From Burkholderia sp. PAMC 26561 (GTDB lineage Bacteria > Pseudomonadota > Gammaproteobacteria > Burkholderiales > Burkholderiaceae), in contig NZ_CP014315.1 in NCBI RefSeq assembly GCF_001557535.2, positions 496,001 through 560,000 on the forward strand: 64,000 nucleotides of DNA. The letters run 5' to 3'. The notes beneath the pieces are model-generated. The model did no database searches, was not told where the DNA came from, and worked only from the letters and a program-made list of their open reading frames with translations. The translations under genes and the position numbers were made by a program. This document shows positions 7,555 to 15,054 of this stretch, piece after piece; position 1 is the stretch's first letter, and every line of letters begins with the position of its first letter.

Positions 7555-8953
7555 CTAAGCATGCATCGCGCGTTCGAGCACCTTGAAGACGCGCGGGTCG
7601 CCGCATTGCGCGACGTTGAAGCGCAGGAACCGGCCGGCGGATTGCGCAACGCTGAACGCATTGCCGGGCCGCCAGAACGACGTTTTCGACCAAAGCGCGC
7701 CGGGCCACATCCGCCGCATCGATCCCTTCGGGCAACGCACACCAGAGGAACATCCCGCCGCGTGGCTCGATCCACGGCTTGATACCCAGCGCGGACAGTT
7801 TTGCGCTTACGGGTCCCATCGAACGGGACAAACGTTCCCGCAACGCTTCCATATGCTTGCGATACGTGCCGTCCTTCAGCACGCTCAACACGAGTTCGGA
7901 TGAAAGCCGCCCGCTGCCGAACGACGTCGCGATCTTCAGATCGATCAGACCTTCGATCCAGTCGTGCCGTGCCGCGATGAATCCGCAACGGACCGCCGCC
8001 GAGAGGCTCTTGGAAAAGCTGCCGATATGCACGACGCGGTCGAGGCCATCGAATGCGGCAAGGCGGGGCGACGGCTCGTGCTCGAAGTCGCCGAAGATAT
8101 CGTCTTCGATGATCGTGAGGTCCGCCTGATCGGCGAGCTTCAGCAGACGATGCGCGACCACAGGCGCAAGCGTCGCGCCGGTCGGATTGTGCAGCGCCGA
8201 GTTCGTGATGTAGAGCCGCGGCCGGTGCTCCGCGAGCGCCTGGGCGAACAGTGCCATGTCGGGGCCGGAGGACGTGTACGGAACGCTGACAATCTTCGCG
8301 CGATGTGCCCGCAGCAGCGCTAGAAAGTTGAAATAACACGGGTCATCGACGAGTACCGTATCGCCCGGTTCGAGCAGGAAACGGCACAGCAGGTCGATAG
8401 CCTGCGTGCCGGATTCGGCGAGCATGATCTGGTCGGGCGCGGCGTCGACTCCGCGGTCCGCCAGGCGCCGCGCCAGCAGTTGCCGAAGCGCGGGAAGCCC
8501 GAGCGACGTGCCGTAGTCGGCGAGCATGGTCACGTCCGCACGCGCGGCGGATCGCAACGCACGGCGAATTCCGGCCTCCGGCAGCCACGACCCGGGCAGC
8601 CAGCCGCAGCCGGCTTTCAGGGTGTCGTCGGCGGCATCGAGCGACTGGCGCGATACCCAGAACGGATCGACCGCCCGGTCCAGCAGTGGACCGAGTTCGG
8701 CCAGTGAAAGCGGCGGCAAGTGGCCAGTGACGTAAAAGCCCGATCCGCGCCGCGACTGGATCACGCCCTCGGCCGCGAGCCGGTCATACGCCTCGACCAC
8801 AGTGGATTTGGATACCTGCAGCGTCTCTGCCAGGCCGCGAATGGACGGCACCCGGGCGCCTGCCGAAAGTGTGCGATTCGAGATTCGCTGCTGGACGGCC
8901 TGCATCACGCGCTCAACGAGCGTTCCGCTTTCGGCCTGGATTGTGTCTTCCAT
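7555..8953 (-). pseudogene. MocR/PdxR-type (GntR-aminotransferase fusion) regulator, single-base frameshift near C-terminus
   Basis: Fusion regulator: an N-terminal GntR winged HTH (about residues 8-75, GARVPSIRGLAETLQVSKST) and a fold-type I aminotransferase domain. The PLP lysine lies in VHIGSFSKSLSAAVRCGF; NPTGAT and IIEDDIFGDFEHEP are also present. The uninterrupted frame runs to 7448 but loses all similarity after VENVVLA. One extra G near 7667-7674 shifts the frame; removing it restores LAPGNAFSV and a normal C-terminus ending at 7555, giving about 465 aa. As written, the protein would carry about 70 unrelated residues and the frame would overlap the nitronate monooxygenase gene. This is either a sequencing error or recent decay. 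It faces an EamA exporter gene, its probable target. Confidence 0.8.
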
Positions 8954-8972
8954 GTGTACTGGTTCCCGACCA

Positions 8973-9004
8973 AGACAGTTTTGCAGAACTGTAGTGCACT
9001 GTCT
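8973..9004. promoter_or_regulatory. Candidate MocR operator upstream of the EamA gene
   Basis: AGACAGT at 8973-8979 and ACTGTCT at 8998-9004 form a 7-bp inverted repeat. A further ACTGT at 8988-8992 makes a direct repeat with the right arm at 10-bp spacing. MocR-family proteins are known to read direct plus inverted half-sites. The element is 20 bp upstream of the MocR ATG and 58 bp upstream of the exporter ATG. Confidence 0.5.
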
Positions 9005-9061
9005 CTGGAAAAGCCATGCATCCCCAACCGATACTTCGAGCTTGAATCCAGAGGTAAGAGA

Positions 9062-9958
9062 ATGAGCGAGACAGACAAGGCAGCGAGCGGGTGGATGAAC
9101 GGTTTTCTCGGGATGCTGATTTTCAGCGGATCGCTTCCCGCTACGCGTCTTGCGGTCGCGAGTTTCGACCCGGTCTTCCTGACCGTGGCGCGTGCGTGCA
9201 TTGCGGGTGCGCTCGGCCTCGTGCTATTGCTGGTGTTCCGTGAAAAACGCCCCGAACGCAGTGACCTGATACCGCTTGCCGTGGTCGCGTTCGGCGTGGT
9301 CATCGGCTTTCCGTTGCTGACGGCGCTCGCGCTCAAGCACATCACGGCGGGGCATTCGGTGGTTTTCGTGGCGGTGTTGCCGCTCACGACCGCGATCTTC
9401 GGCGTGCTGCGCGGCGGCGAGCGTCCGCGTCCCGCGTTCTGGCTTTTTTCCGGGCTTGGCGCGGTACTCGTCGCAGGATTCTCGCTGCTGCAGGGCGGCG
9501 GCGCAGCTTCTATCGGCGATGTATTGATGATCGGCGCGGTGATCGTCTGCGGTCTGGGTTATGCGGAAGGCGCGCGGCTCTCGCGCAAGCTCGGCGGCTG
9601 GCAGGTGATCTCGTGGGCGCTGGTGATGTCCCTGCCCGTCATGGTTCCGGCGGCGCTTGCGACCTTGCCGGCGTCATGGGACGGGATCGGCGAACCGGCA
9701 TGGATGGGACTCGGCTACGTGTCCCTGTTCAGCATGCTGATCGGCTTCGTGTTCTGGTATCGCGGGCTGGCTCAGGGCGGCATTGCCGCTGTCGGGCAAT
9801 TGCAGTTGCTTCAGCCCTTTTTCGGGCTGGTGCTCGCGGCGACGCTGCTTCACGAACCGGTTGGCTGGTCGATGGTCGCCGTCGCCACGGCCGTCGTGCT
9901 TTGCGTGGTCGGCGCGAAGCGGTTCGCGCGGCCGGTGGTGGTGCTGGCGGCGCGTTGA
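9062..9958 (+). CDS. EamA/DMT-family transporter
   Basis: Inner-membrane protein of 298 aa with ten predicted membrane helices arranged as two EamA repeats. The first begins at WMNGFLGMLIFSGSLPATRLAVASFDP, the second around residue 155 (GDVLMIGAVIVCGLGYAEGARL). The conserved end-of-repeat stretch LLQPFFGLVLAATLLHEP is present. Probable exporter of an amino acid or metabolite; the substrate is not readable. The ATG at 9062 has a GAGGTAAGAG ribosome site. Divergent from the MocR-type regulator, a common arrangement in which the MocR protein controls the exporter. Its stop lies 3 bp from that of a convergent oxidoreductase gene. Confidence 0.87.
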   Translation: MSETDKAASGWMNGFLGMLIFSGSLPATRLAVASFDPVFLTVARACIAGALGLVLLLVFREKRPERSDLIPLAVVAFGVVIGFPLLTALALKHITAGHSVVFVAVLPLTTAIFGVLRGGERPRPAFWLFSGLGAVLVAGFSLLQGGGAASIGDVLMIGAVIVCGLGYAEGARLSRKLGGWQVISWALVMSLPVMVPAALATLPASWDGIGEPAWMGLGYVSLFSMLIGFVFWYRGLAQGGIAAVGQLQLLQPFFGLVLAATLLHEPVGWSMVAVATAVVLCVVGAKRFARPVVVLAAR

Positions 9959-9961
9959 ACG

Positions 9962-10948
9962 TCAGCGGATATCGACCACGAGTTTTCCGTTGGCGGTGCC
10001 GTCGGTCATCGACTGGTAGGCGAGTTCGGTGCTGTCCAGGTCGAAGGTGCGCGGATCCAGTTTCGGCACGAGCTTTCCTTCTTCAGCAAGTGCAGTCGCG
10101 ACCTTCAGGATCTCGCCATGATGTTCGCGGTGCTTGCCCGTCAGAAGCGGTGCGAGCGTGAATACGCCGGAATAGGTCGCCTCGCGAAACGACAGCGGGG
10201 CGAGCGAATGCGTGCCCCAGCCGAGCGCGCTGACCACGTGCCCGAATTGCTTGACCGCTGCAAACGACGCATCGAGCGTGGCGCCGCCGACGGTATCCGC
10301 GACCACGTCGAATCCCTCTGCGTTCGTGTGCGCTTTCACGTACTGCTCGACGGAAAACGTCCGGTAATCGATGCCCGTCGCCCCATACTGTTGCATCAGC
10401 GCCACGTCCGCCTCGCTGACCGTGGCGAAAACCTGAGCGCCCAACGCCCGCGCAAGCTGAACCGAAACGTGCCCGACGCCGCCAGCGCCGCCTTGCACCA
10501 GCACGGTTTGACCGGCTTGCACACGCGCTCTGTCGACGATTCCCTGATACGACGTGATGAAGCTTAGCGGCAGTGCGGCTGCTTGTTTCATGGACAGATT
10601 CGCTGGTTTCAGCGCAATCAGCCGCGCATCGACGGCGGCGAACTGGGCGAGCGAGCCCTGGATTCCCGCGACACCGCCGGTCATTCCATAAACTTCATCG
10701 CCGCGCTTGAACTGCGACACGCCTGCGCCGACAGCTTCGATTACACCAGCCATATCGATACCCAGGACAAGCGGCAGCGGGTGCTTCGCGTGAGCGGCGC
10801 TGCCGGCACGGATCTTCGTATCGAGCGGGTTGAGCCCCGCGGCCTTGATGCGCACCAGCACTTCACCCGCTTGCGGGACGGGCTGGGGAAGCACCGTGCG
10901 TTCGAGCGGTCCGTTATAGCGCTGCAGAACCAGAACTTGCATGTCCAT
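9962..10948 (-). CDS. Zinc-independent NADPH:quinone oxidoreductase-like (MDR superfamily)
   Basis: 328 aa medium-chain dehydrogenase/reductase. The GroES-like half carries AGLNPLDTKIRAGSAA and GIDMAGVIEAVGAGVSQFKRGDEVYG; the Rossmann half carries the nucleotide loop LVQGGAGGVGHVSVQLARALGA. The structural-zinc cysteine cluster and the catalytic-zinc residues of alcohol dehydrogenases are absent, which fits the quinone oxidoreductase branch. ATG at 10948 has a GGAGAG site; an in-frame ATG two codons on is also possible. Faces a LysR gene that probably controls it. Physiological substrate unknown; such enzymes commonly reduce quinones or reactive enones. Confidence 0.87.
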   Translation of the reverse strand: MDMQVLVLQRYNGPLERTVLPQPVPQAGEVLVRIKAAGLNPLDTKIRAGSAAHAKHPLPLVLGIDMAGVIEAVGAGVSQFKRGDEVYGMTGGVAGIQGSLAQFAAVDARLIALKPANLSMKQAAALPLSFITSYQGIVDRARVQAGQTVLVQGGAGGVGHVSVQLARALGAQVFATVSEADVALMQQYGATGIDYRTFSVEQYVKAHTNAEGFDVVADTVGGATLDASFAAVKQFGHVVSALGWGTHSLAPLSFREATYSGVFTLAPLLTGKHREHHGEILKVATALAEEGKLVPKLDPRTFDLDSTELAYQSMTDGTANGKLVVDIR

Positions 10949-11058
10949 GATGTTTCTCTCCGAGGCGAATGAATTTGCTTGATTCATGTTCGTCCATGCG
11001 GGAAAGTACGGCAATCGACGTTACTGCACGTGGGCTAAACATTTTTGCATGAGGAAGA

Positions 11059-11913
11059 ATGGACTGGAGCGACGTACGGATCTTCCTCGCGATTGCGCGC
11101 ACCGGCACGCTCAGCGCGGCGGCGAGGCAGGCGGGGCAGACACAGCCGACCATGGGACGGCGGATTCGCGCGCTCGAGGAAGCGATCGGACAGACCTTGT
11201 TCCAGCGCACTGCCGACGGTTTCATCCTCACCGACGAAGGCTCTGCCGTGCTCGCGCACGCGGAGCGAATGGAGGAGGACGCGCTCGCGTTCGAGCGCTC
11301 GCTTGCTGGCAAGGAGACGCATCTCACAGGCGTGTTGCGGGTATCGTCGTCGGACTGGTTCGGCGTTCACGTCCTGACGCCGGTGTTCGCCGAGTTCCTG
11401 CGGGCGCATCCGAGGGTCAGCATTGAACTCGTCACGGATTCCCGCCGCTTGAGTCTTGCGCGACGCGATGCCGACCTGTTATTCCGTATCACGCCGTTCG
11501 AAGAGGCAGACGTCATCCAGCGAAAGTTCATGCACATGAACTACGCGCTCTACGGTCCCGCCGATGAACCCCCGCCCCGCGCCGGCGACGGTAAGGGCTA
11601 CGGACTTGTCACCATGGACAGCGCGTTCGGTACGCTGCCCGACGTCAACTGGATACGACGCACATTGCCGCATGCTCACTTGGCGTTCGGCAGCAATAAT
11701 CGCGACGCGCAGGCGAAGATGTGCGCGCAGGGCGCGGGGCTGGCCGTCCTGCCATGTCCGCTCGGCGACACCACGCCGGGCATTCAGCGGATCGACCTGG
11801 GTGAAGCGCCGCCCGGACGCGACGTATGGTTTGGCTATCACCGCGACCTGCGCCGTCTCGCAAGATTGCGGGCTTTGCTTGATTTGATTATCGAAAAGCT
11901 GGCAAATCTCTAA
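11059..11913 (+). CDS. LysR-type transcriptional regulator
   Basis: 284 aa. HTH at residues 3-60 (MDWSDVRIFLAIARTGTLSA, then TQPTMGRRIRALEEAIGQ) and a LysR effector domain (GVLRVSSSDWFGVHVL onward). The TQPTMGRRI recognition helix places it near the LysR at 22280, and both genes share the motif ACATTTTTGYATGA at or just before the start region. Divergent from the quinone oxidoreductase-like gene at 110 bp; that gene is the likely target. The longest stretch without a recognisable gene in the window (about 450 bp) follows it. Confidence 0.87.
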   Translation: MDWSDVRIFLAIARTGTLSAAARQAGQTQPTMGRRIRALEEAIGQTLFQRTADGFILTDEGSAVLAHAERMEEDALAFERSLAGKETHLTGVLRVSSSDWFGVHVLTPVFAEFLRAHPRVSIELVTDSRRLSLARRDADLLFRITPFEEADVIQRKFMHMNYALYGPADEPPPRAGDGKGYGLVTMDSAFGTLPDVNWIRRTLPHAHLAFGSNNRDAQAKMCAQGAGLAVLPCPLGDTTPGIQRIDLGEAPPGRDVWFGYHRDLRRLARLRALLDLIIEKLANL

Positions 11914-12369
11914 GTGCGACGGTGAACATTGATTATCCAAAACATTGAAATAAGTCCTTAGTCTCGGGGCTTTATCGAAACCTTTCAGCGTCGCGACAAC
12001 AAAAGGGGATTATCACGAAGGCGGTTCTTATGCTTTAATAGCGTCAATGCGACGCCATCCCGCGCGCCGCCGACTAAAACGCGTACACTTGACCCCGCTG
12101 CAACGAAGAGGCGCAAAGCCGTCCCGCGGCTTCCCAGACTTCTTCCTCTGCCGGCATTTCCTGGCACGCGCCTGATCAAGAGTTTGCTGCCAAATTGGGG
12201 CGGGAATACTCGGGTCAAAGCTGACCTTCCGGTTTTAACCGGGTCGCATTGAAATATCGCAGCGGAACAGTCCTGCAATCCTCGACATGGTTTCGCACTG
12301 GCATATCCGGTGCTGCGCCCGAGAACATCAAAGTGCTTTTGAACAACAATTTTTATAATGCAAAGTGAA
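11914..12369. other. Non-coding leader region upstream of the H-NS-like gene
   Basis: No convincing coding frame in either direction: the only long frame, antisense, shows no recognisable domain and no ribosome site. The stretch is more AT-rich at both ends and contains a small hairpin CCGGTT-TT-AACCGG (12229-12242) and a TATAAT-like hexamer at about 12353. It looks like a promoter region with a possible long untranslated leader, as often seen before nucleoid-protein genes. Confidence 0.5.
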
Positions 12370-12663
12370 ATGCCCACCCTCAAAGAACTGCTTGCGCAGC
12401 GCGAAGCGCTGCAGGATCAATTGGAAGTAGCGCGGCAACGTCAGGCTGAAATCGTTCTCGCGGAGATAGTCGCGAAAATGGGCGAATACAAGATTTCGCT
12501 GTCCGAGTTGATGGGACACAGCGTTCTGGCAAAGGCGCCCGTTGCAACCGTCACCGCCCCTAAATACCGCGACACAACGACTGGCGCCACATGGTCAGGG
12601 CGAGGACGCGCGCCACACTGGATCGCCGATAAGAATCGTGCCGATTTCCTGGTGGGTGCTTAA
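12370..12663 (+). CDS. H-NS family histone-like nucleoid protein
   Basis: Small DNA-binding, gene-silencing protein of 97 aa. The N-terminal oligomerisation helix begins TLKELLAQREALQDQLEVAR and the C-terminal DNA-binding segment contains KYRDTTTGATWSGRGRAPHW, the H-NS core pattern (tyrosine-arginine, then TWSGRGR.P.W). Burkholderia genomes carry many such short paralogues, often on accessory replicons and islands. I prefer the ATG at 12370, which gives the typical MPTLKELL start; an ATG 12 bp earlier overlaps a TATAAT-like sequence. The gene stands alone behind a 450-bp leader. H-NS paralogues silence AT-rich acquired DNA (known), so it may act elsewhere in the genome. Confidence 0.9.
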   Translation: MPTLKELLAQREALQDQLEVARQRQAEIVLAEIVAKMGEYKISLSELMGHSVLAKAPVATVTAPKYRDTTTGATWSGRGRAPHWIADKNRADFLVGA

Positions 12664-12702
12664 GCAGGTTTCTGGTTGCGCGTATGAGCGCTTTGCTCGT
12701 TT

Positions 12703-12939
12703 CTACTGTGAGCAAAGGGTTGTCGCCTCTATAAGCGACGCATGCAACGCAGTGTCACGAAGCAGTCCTTCAACGCTGCGATTCTGGTCATGCGCATAGG
12801 CTTCAAGGCACCGCGCGGTATTCACGCGGGCGCTTGGCACTGCCATCCTGATTCCAGCGAGCAACAACGCCACGCCGATGATCGCAATGGTGGCGCCAAG
12901 CCATGTTATCGATGAATGGGTCCTCTTCATGCCAGCCAT
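12703..12939 (-). CDS. Small single-pass membrane protein, uncharacterised
   Basis: 78 aa from the ATG at 12939 (75 aa if the internal ATG at 12930 is used). One strong hydrophobic segment occupies about residues 10-30 (ITWLGATIAIIGVALLLAGI), followed by a polar domain with two cysteines. The frame remains open up to 13224, but the upstream part overlaps the MarR gene and shows no protein character, so the short form is preferred. Neither start has a good ribosome site. It lies downstream of marR on the same strand, and a copy of the MarR-type operator lies 35 bp upstream of its start, which is the best evidence that it is a real, co-regulated gene. No family recognised. Confidence 0.45.
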   Translation of the reverse strand: MAGMKRTHSSITWLGATIAIIGVALLLAGIRMAVPSARVNTARCLEAYAHDQNRSVEGLLRDTALHASLIEATTLCSQ

Positions 12940-12973
12940 GCGGTGCGAATCATGGTTCACTTTTTTCCTGTTA

Positions 12974-12993
12974 ATGGTTAGCAAGACAACTAT
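12974..12993. promoter_or_regulatory. Second MarR-type operator, upstream of the small membrane protein
   Basis: ATGGTT-AGCAAGAC-AACTAT, a 6-bp dyad with one mismatch. The 18-mer at 12977-12994 matches 13456-13473 at 17 of 18 bases. It lies between the marR stop and the ATG at 12939. Confidence 0.7.
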
Positions 12994-13016
12994 TGACGAC
13001 CAAAAATTGGCGGAGG

Positions 13017-13433
13017 TCATGCCAGCGCTTTTCTCACTTCGTGCATCGATGTGACGGCGGATTCGAATAATTCCGGACCGATCTTTCCGCGCAGGGTTCT
13101 GGCAATTCGCGCGCTGGCGTTGTTGATCGGGCGGTCGAGCGCACGGCCTGCCGCGGTCACACTGACTGTCCACTCGCGGCCATCGGTCTTCGCCTGAATG
13201 CGCTCGACCAATTGTTTTTCGCACAGGCTGTCGATAAGCCGCGTGGCAGTCGGCCTCGCTATTCCAAGAATGTCCGCCACCTGGCTGCTGAGGCAGCCGG
13301 GCGTGGCGAGGACAACCCGAAGCACGAATCCTTGTGGCGGCGTGAGGCCGAATTCAGCGTACACGGCGGTCCACTCGCGTTCCACGAGGCGCGCAAGTGC
13401 AGCGGAGTTGAAGTAGAGGCAGTGATCGAACAT
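13017..13433 (-). CDS. MarR family transcriptional regulator
   Basis: 138 aa winged-helix regulator. The recognition segment is SSQVADILGIARPTATRLIDSLCEK (split here as SSQVADILGIARPT and ATRLIDSLCEK), followed by the wing IQAKTDGREWTVSVTAAGR, which is the classic MarR order. The ATG at 13433 is chosen; the frame could extend to a TTG at 13463, but this would lie inside the operator at 13453-13472, 20 bp upstream. The operator immediately upstream implies autorepression, and the near-identical site downstream implies control of the small membrane protein. No enzyme or pump gene is adjacent, so the effector cannot be guessed. Confidence 0.87.
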   Translation of the reverse strand: MFDHCLYFNSAALARLVEREWTAVYAEFGLTPPQGFVLRVVLATPGCLSSQVADILGIARPTATRLIDSLCEKQLVERIQAKTDGREWTVSVTAAGRALDRPINNASARIARTLRGKIGPELFESAVTSMHEVRKALA

Positions 13434-13452
13434 GGAGGCATTAAAGCACAGG

Positions 13453-13472
13453 ATAGTTAGCAAAACAACTAT
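13453..13472. promoter_or_regulatory. MarR-type operator at the marR promoter
   Basis: ATAGTT-AGCAAAAC-AACTAT is a perfect 6-bp inverted repeat with an 8-bp spacer, 20 bp upstream of the MarR ATG. It is repeated at 12974-12993. Confidence 0.72.
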
Positions 13473-13534
13473 TTGTCTGGACCAGTTCGGCCGTCATTAT
13501 GCGGACCTGCGGATGCTGTGCGGATGAACGGAGG

Positions 13535-14302
13535 TTATCGGCCGTTTTCGTTGCGCTTGCTCCATCCAAACGCGTGGATGGTGTTTATCGGCGTCAAGCT
13601 GCAGATCGACGCACAAAGTTGTCCGGGCATGGGCAAGTCGAACACGTACCATGCTCCGTTTGCGGCGAGGTCGTCGGCGCTGTCGGGACTATCAGTAGCC
13701 GAACGATGACCGGCCGCGCTCAGCAAGCTGTTGTCACGCGCCCGCTGTCTGCCGAAGGGCAGGGGGCTGGCGGTATCGGACAAAGGAGCGTCCGAGCCCG
13801 ATCCGAACGATGGCAGCGATGTCCCGAGCCCTACCTGCGCTGCACTGATGGCGAGCATGATCCATACGCCCGCAGAGCCTATATCCGCGCACAGGACCGT
13901 ATTGGTTCCGGTCGCCTGGGCGAGCAAACGGCCTTTCGCATCGTCCCGAAGATCGACCGCGCTCGGCTCGCAGCCAAGCAGGCGCGCGACGGCCAGCCTA
14001 AGCACTGCGCGGCTCGATATATAGCGGTATCGCAATGCGGGACTTGGCAGCAACGCGGCGCGGCGCGTCTCGTCTTGCGTGAGCCACGTTGCTGCATCGT
14101 GCGCGCTGATGCGCTGCCATTGGCTTCGGAAACGGAATACGAAGACTTCGCCTTTCGGCGGAACGCGCGGTTCCATCGACAGGGTTTCGTTCATGCGCAA
14201 TGGCATGAACTGCGGCGGCGGACCGTGATCGACGCGCTTCACAGGCTGGACATCACGGGGCCGGTCCGGGCGCGAAATGTCAGTCAGAGCAGGGCTTGCC
14301 AT
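13535..14302 (-). CDS. Degenerate 4'-phosphopantetheinyl transferase-like protein lacking catalytic motifs
   Basis: 255 aa. The central part reads like an Sfp-type PPTase: EVFVFRFRSQWQRISAHDAA, then a TQDETRRAALLPSPALRYRY segment, then SSRAVLRLAVARLLGCEPSA and DLRDDAKGRLLAQ. Where an active enzyme has FN-SHS and VGVD-E, this protein has LCADIGS and VGLGTSLPS, and the later W-KEA helix is missing. The Mg2+/CoA-binding acids are therefore gone. The C-terminus (AWYVFDLPMPGQLCASI) again resembles a PPTase end. The ATG at 14302 follows the nitroreductase stop after 2 bp, so translation is coupled. An intact PPTase lies about 750 bp away on the other strand. It is either a decayed duplicate or a non-enzymatic partner; the open 255-codon frame argues it is still made. 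Confidence 0.6.
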   Translation of the reverse strand: MASPALTDISRPDRPRDVQPVKRVDHGPPPQFMPLRMNETLSMEPRVPPKGEVFVFRFRSQWQRISAHDAATWLTQDETRRAALLPSPALRYRYISSRAVLRLAVARLLGCEPSAVDLRDDAKGRLLAQATGTNTVLCADIGSAGVWIMLAISAAQVGLGTSLPSFGSGSDAPLSDTASPLPFGRQRARDNSLLSAAGHRSATDSPDSADDLAANGAWYVFDLPMPGQLCASICSLTPINTIHAFGWSKRNENGR

Positions 14303-14304
14303 AG

Positions 14305-14910
14305 TCAGTCCGTGCTCTGGACGCTTGCCTCGAACCACTCGGTGACGTAGGCGTCGCTGGAAGGGCGCGCGATTTCGCGCGTGCCTTCAGGTGGTGTGCC
14401 GACGAACAGGAAGCCAAGCAGCCGATCCGTATCAGCGAGTCCGAGCGCGCGGTGCATGCCGGGTTCGTAGCTGTCGGCGCCGGTTGCCCAGAAGCCGCCG
14501 AAGCCCAACGCGTGGACGGCGTTCAGCATGTTCATGGCGGCAGCACCGACGGCCAGCAACTGCTCGACTTCGGGCACCTTGGTTCGCGTCGTGATCGATG
14601 CCACCAGCGCAATCACCACAGGCGCCGCCAGCGCACGCCCGCCGCGGTGTTCGTGCGCCGAGCGCGGTTCGCCGGGCGAGCGCGAAGACGCGAGGTCGAC
14701 CAGCACTTCGCCGAGTTTCAAACGCGCGTCGCCACGGATCAGCACAAAGCGCCACGGGCGCAAACCGCCGTGATCGGGCGCGCGCAGGGCGGCATCGAAG
14801 ATCTGCCTGAGTTGCGCGTCATCGGGCGCCGGCTCGGTGAGCGGCCAGTGTGACTGGCGCGTCATCAATAGCTGCAACGCATCGGCGCCAGCATGGGTCA
14901 TGGTTTCCAT
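14305..14910 (-). CDS. Nitroreductase family protein, YdjA-like
   Basis: FMN-dependent oxidoreductase of about 201 aa. Family landmarks are LQLLMTRQSHWPLTEPAPDD at the N-terminus, RAPDHGGLRPWRFVLIRGD, LAVGAAAMNMLNAVHALGFG, GFWATGADSY, and GFLFVGTPPEGTR near the end, all in YdjA order. Start is uncertain: ATG at 14910 (used) or 14943; neither has a strong ribosome site, and homologous N-termini begin nearer 14910. It is the first gene of a coupled pair with the degenerate PPTase-like gene and shares a promoter space containing a Fur box with the intact PPTase. Iron control of both directions is possible (inference). Confidence 0.85.
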   Translation of the reverse strand: METMTHAGADALQLLMTRQSHWPLTEPAPDDAQLRQIFDAALRAPDHGGLRPWRFVLIRGDARLKLGEVLVDLASSRSPGEPRSAHEHRGGRALAAPVVIALVASITTRTKVPEVEQLLAVGAAAMNMLNAVHALGFGGFWATGADSYEPGMHRALGLADTDRLLGFLFVGTPPEGTREIARPSSDAYVTEWFEASVQSTD

Positions 14911-14965
14911 GGGAAATGTCCAAAGCTTTCCGAAGGCGTCCATGATGGCCAAAAATCACGCTAAT

Positions 14966-14983
14966 TGCAAATGATTCTCAATA
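14966..14983. promoter_or_regulatory. Fur box between nitroreductase and PPTase genes
   Basis: TGCAAATGATTCTCAATA matches the symmetric Fur consensus TGATAATGATTATCATTA at 14 of 18 positions, including the central AATGATT-TCA core. It lies 89 bp upstream of the PPTase ATG and 56 bp upstream of the nitroreductase ATG. Confidence 0.62.
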
Positions 14984-15054
14984 CCAGAATTTTGTCACGG
15001 CAAGACCTTATACTTCCGGCTTTGGATAACGCTGCTTTTTTCTCCTTCCGACCG

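Noticed and set aside
8720..9061. Upstream extension of the EamA transporter frame
   Set aside because: Runs through the MocR N-terminus and operator in antisense; the transporter's membrane domain and ribosome site start at 9062.
12940..13224. N-terminal extension of the small membrane protein frame into marR
   Set aside because: Arg/Gln-rich, overlaps a firm MarR gene in another frame; the short version has the hydrophobic segment and operator.
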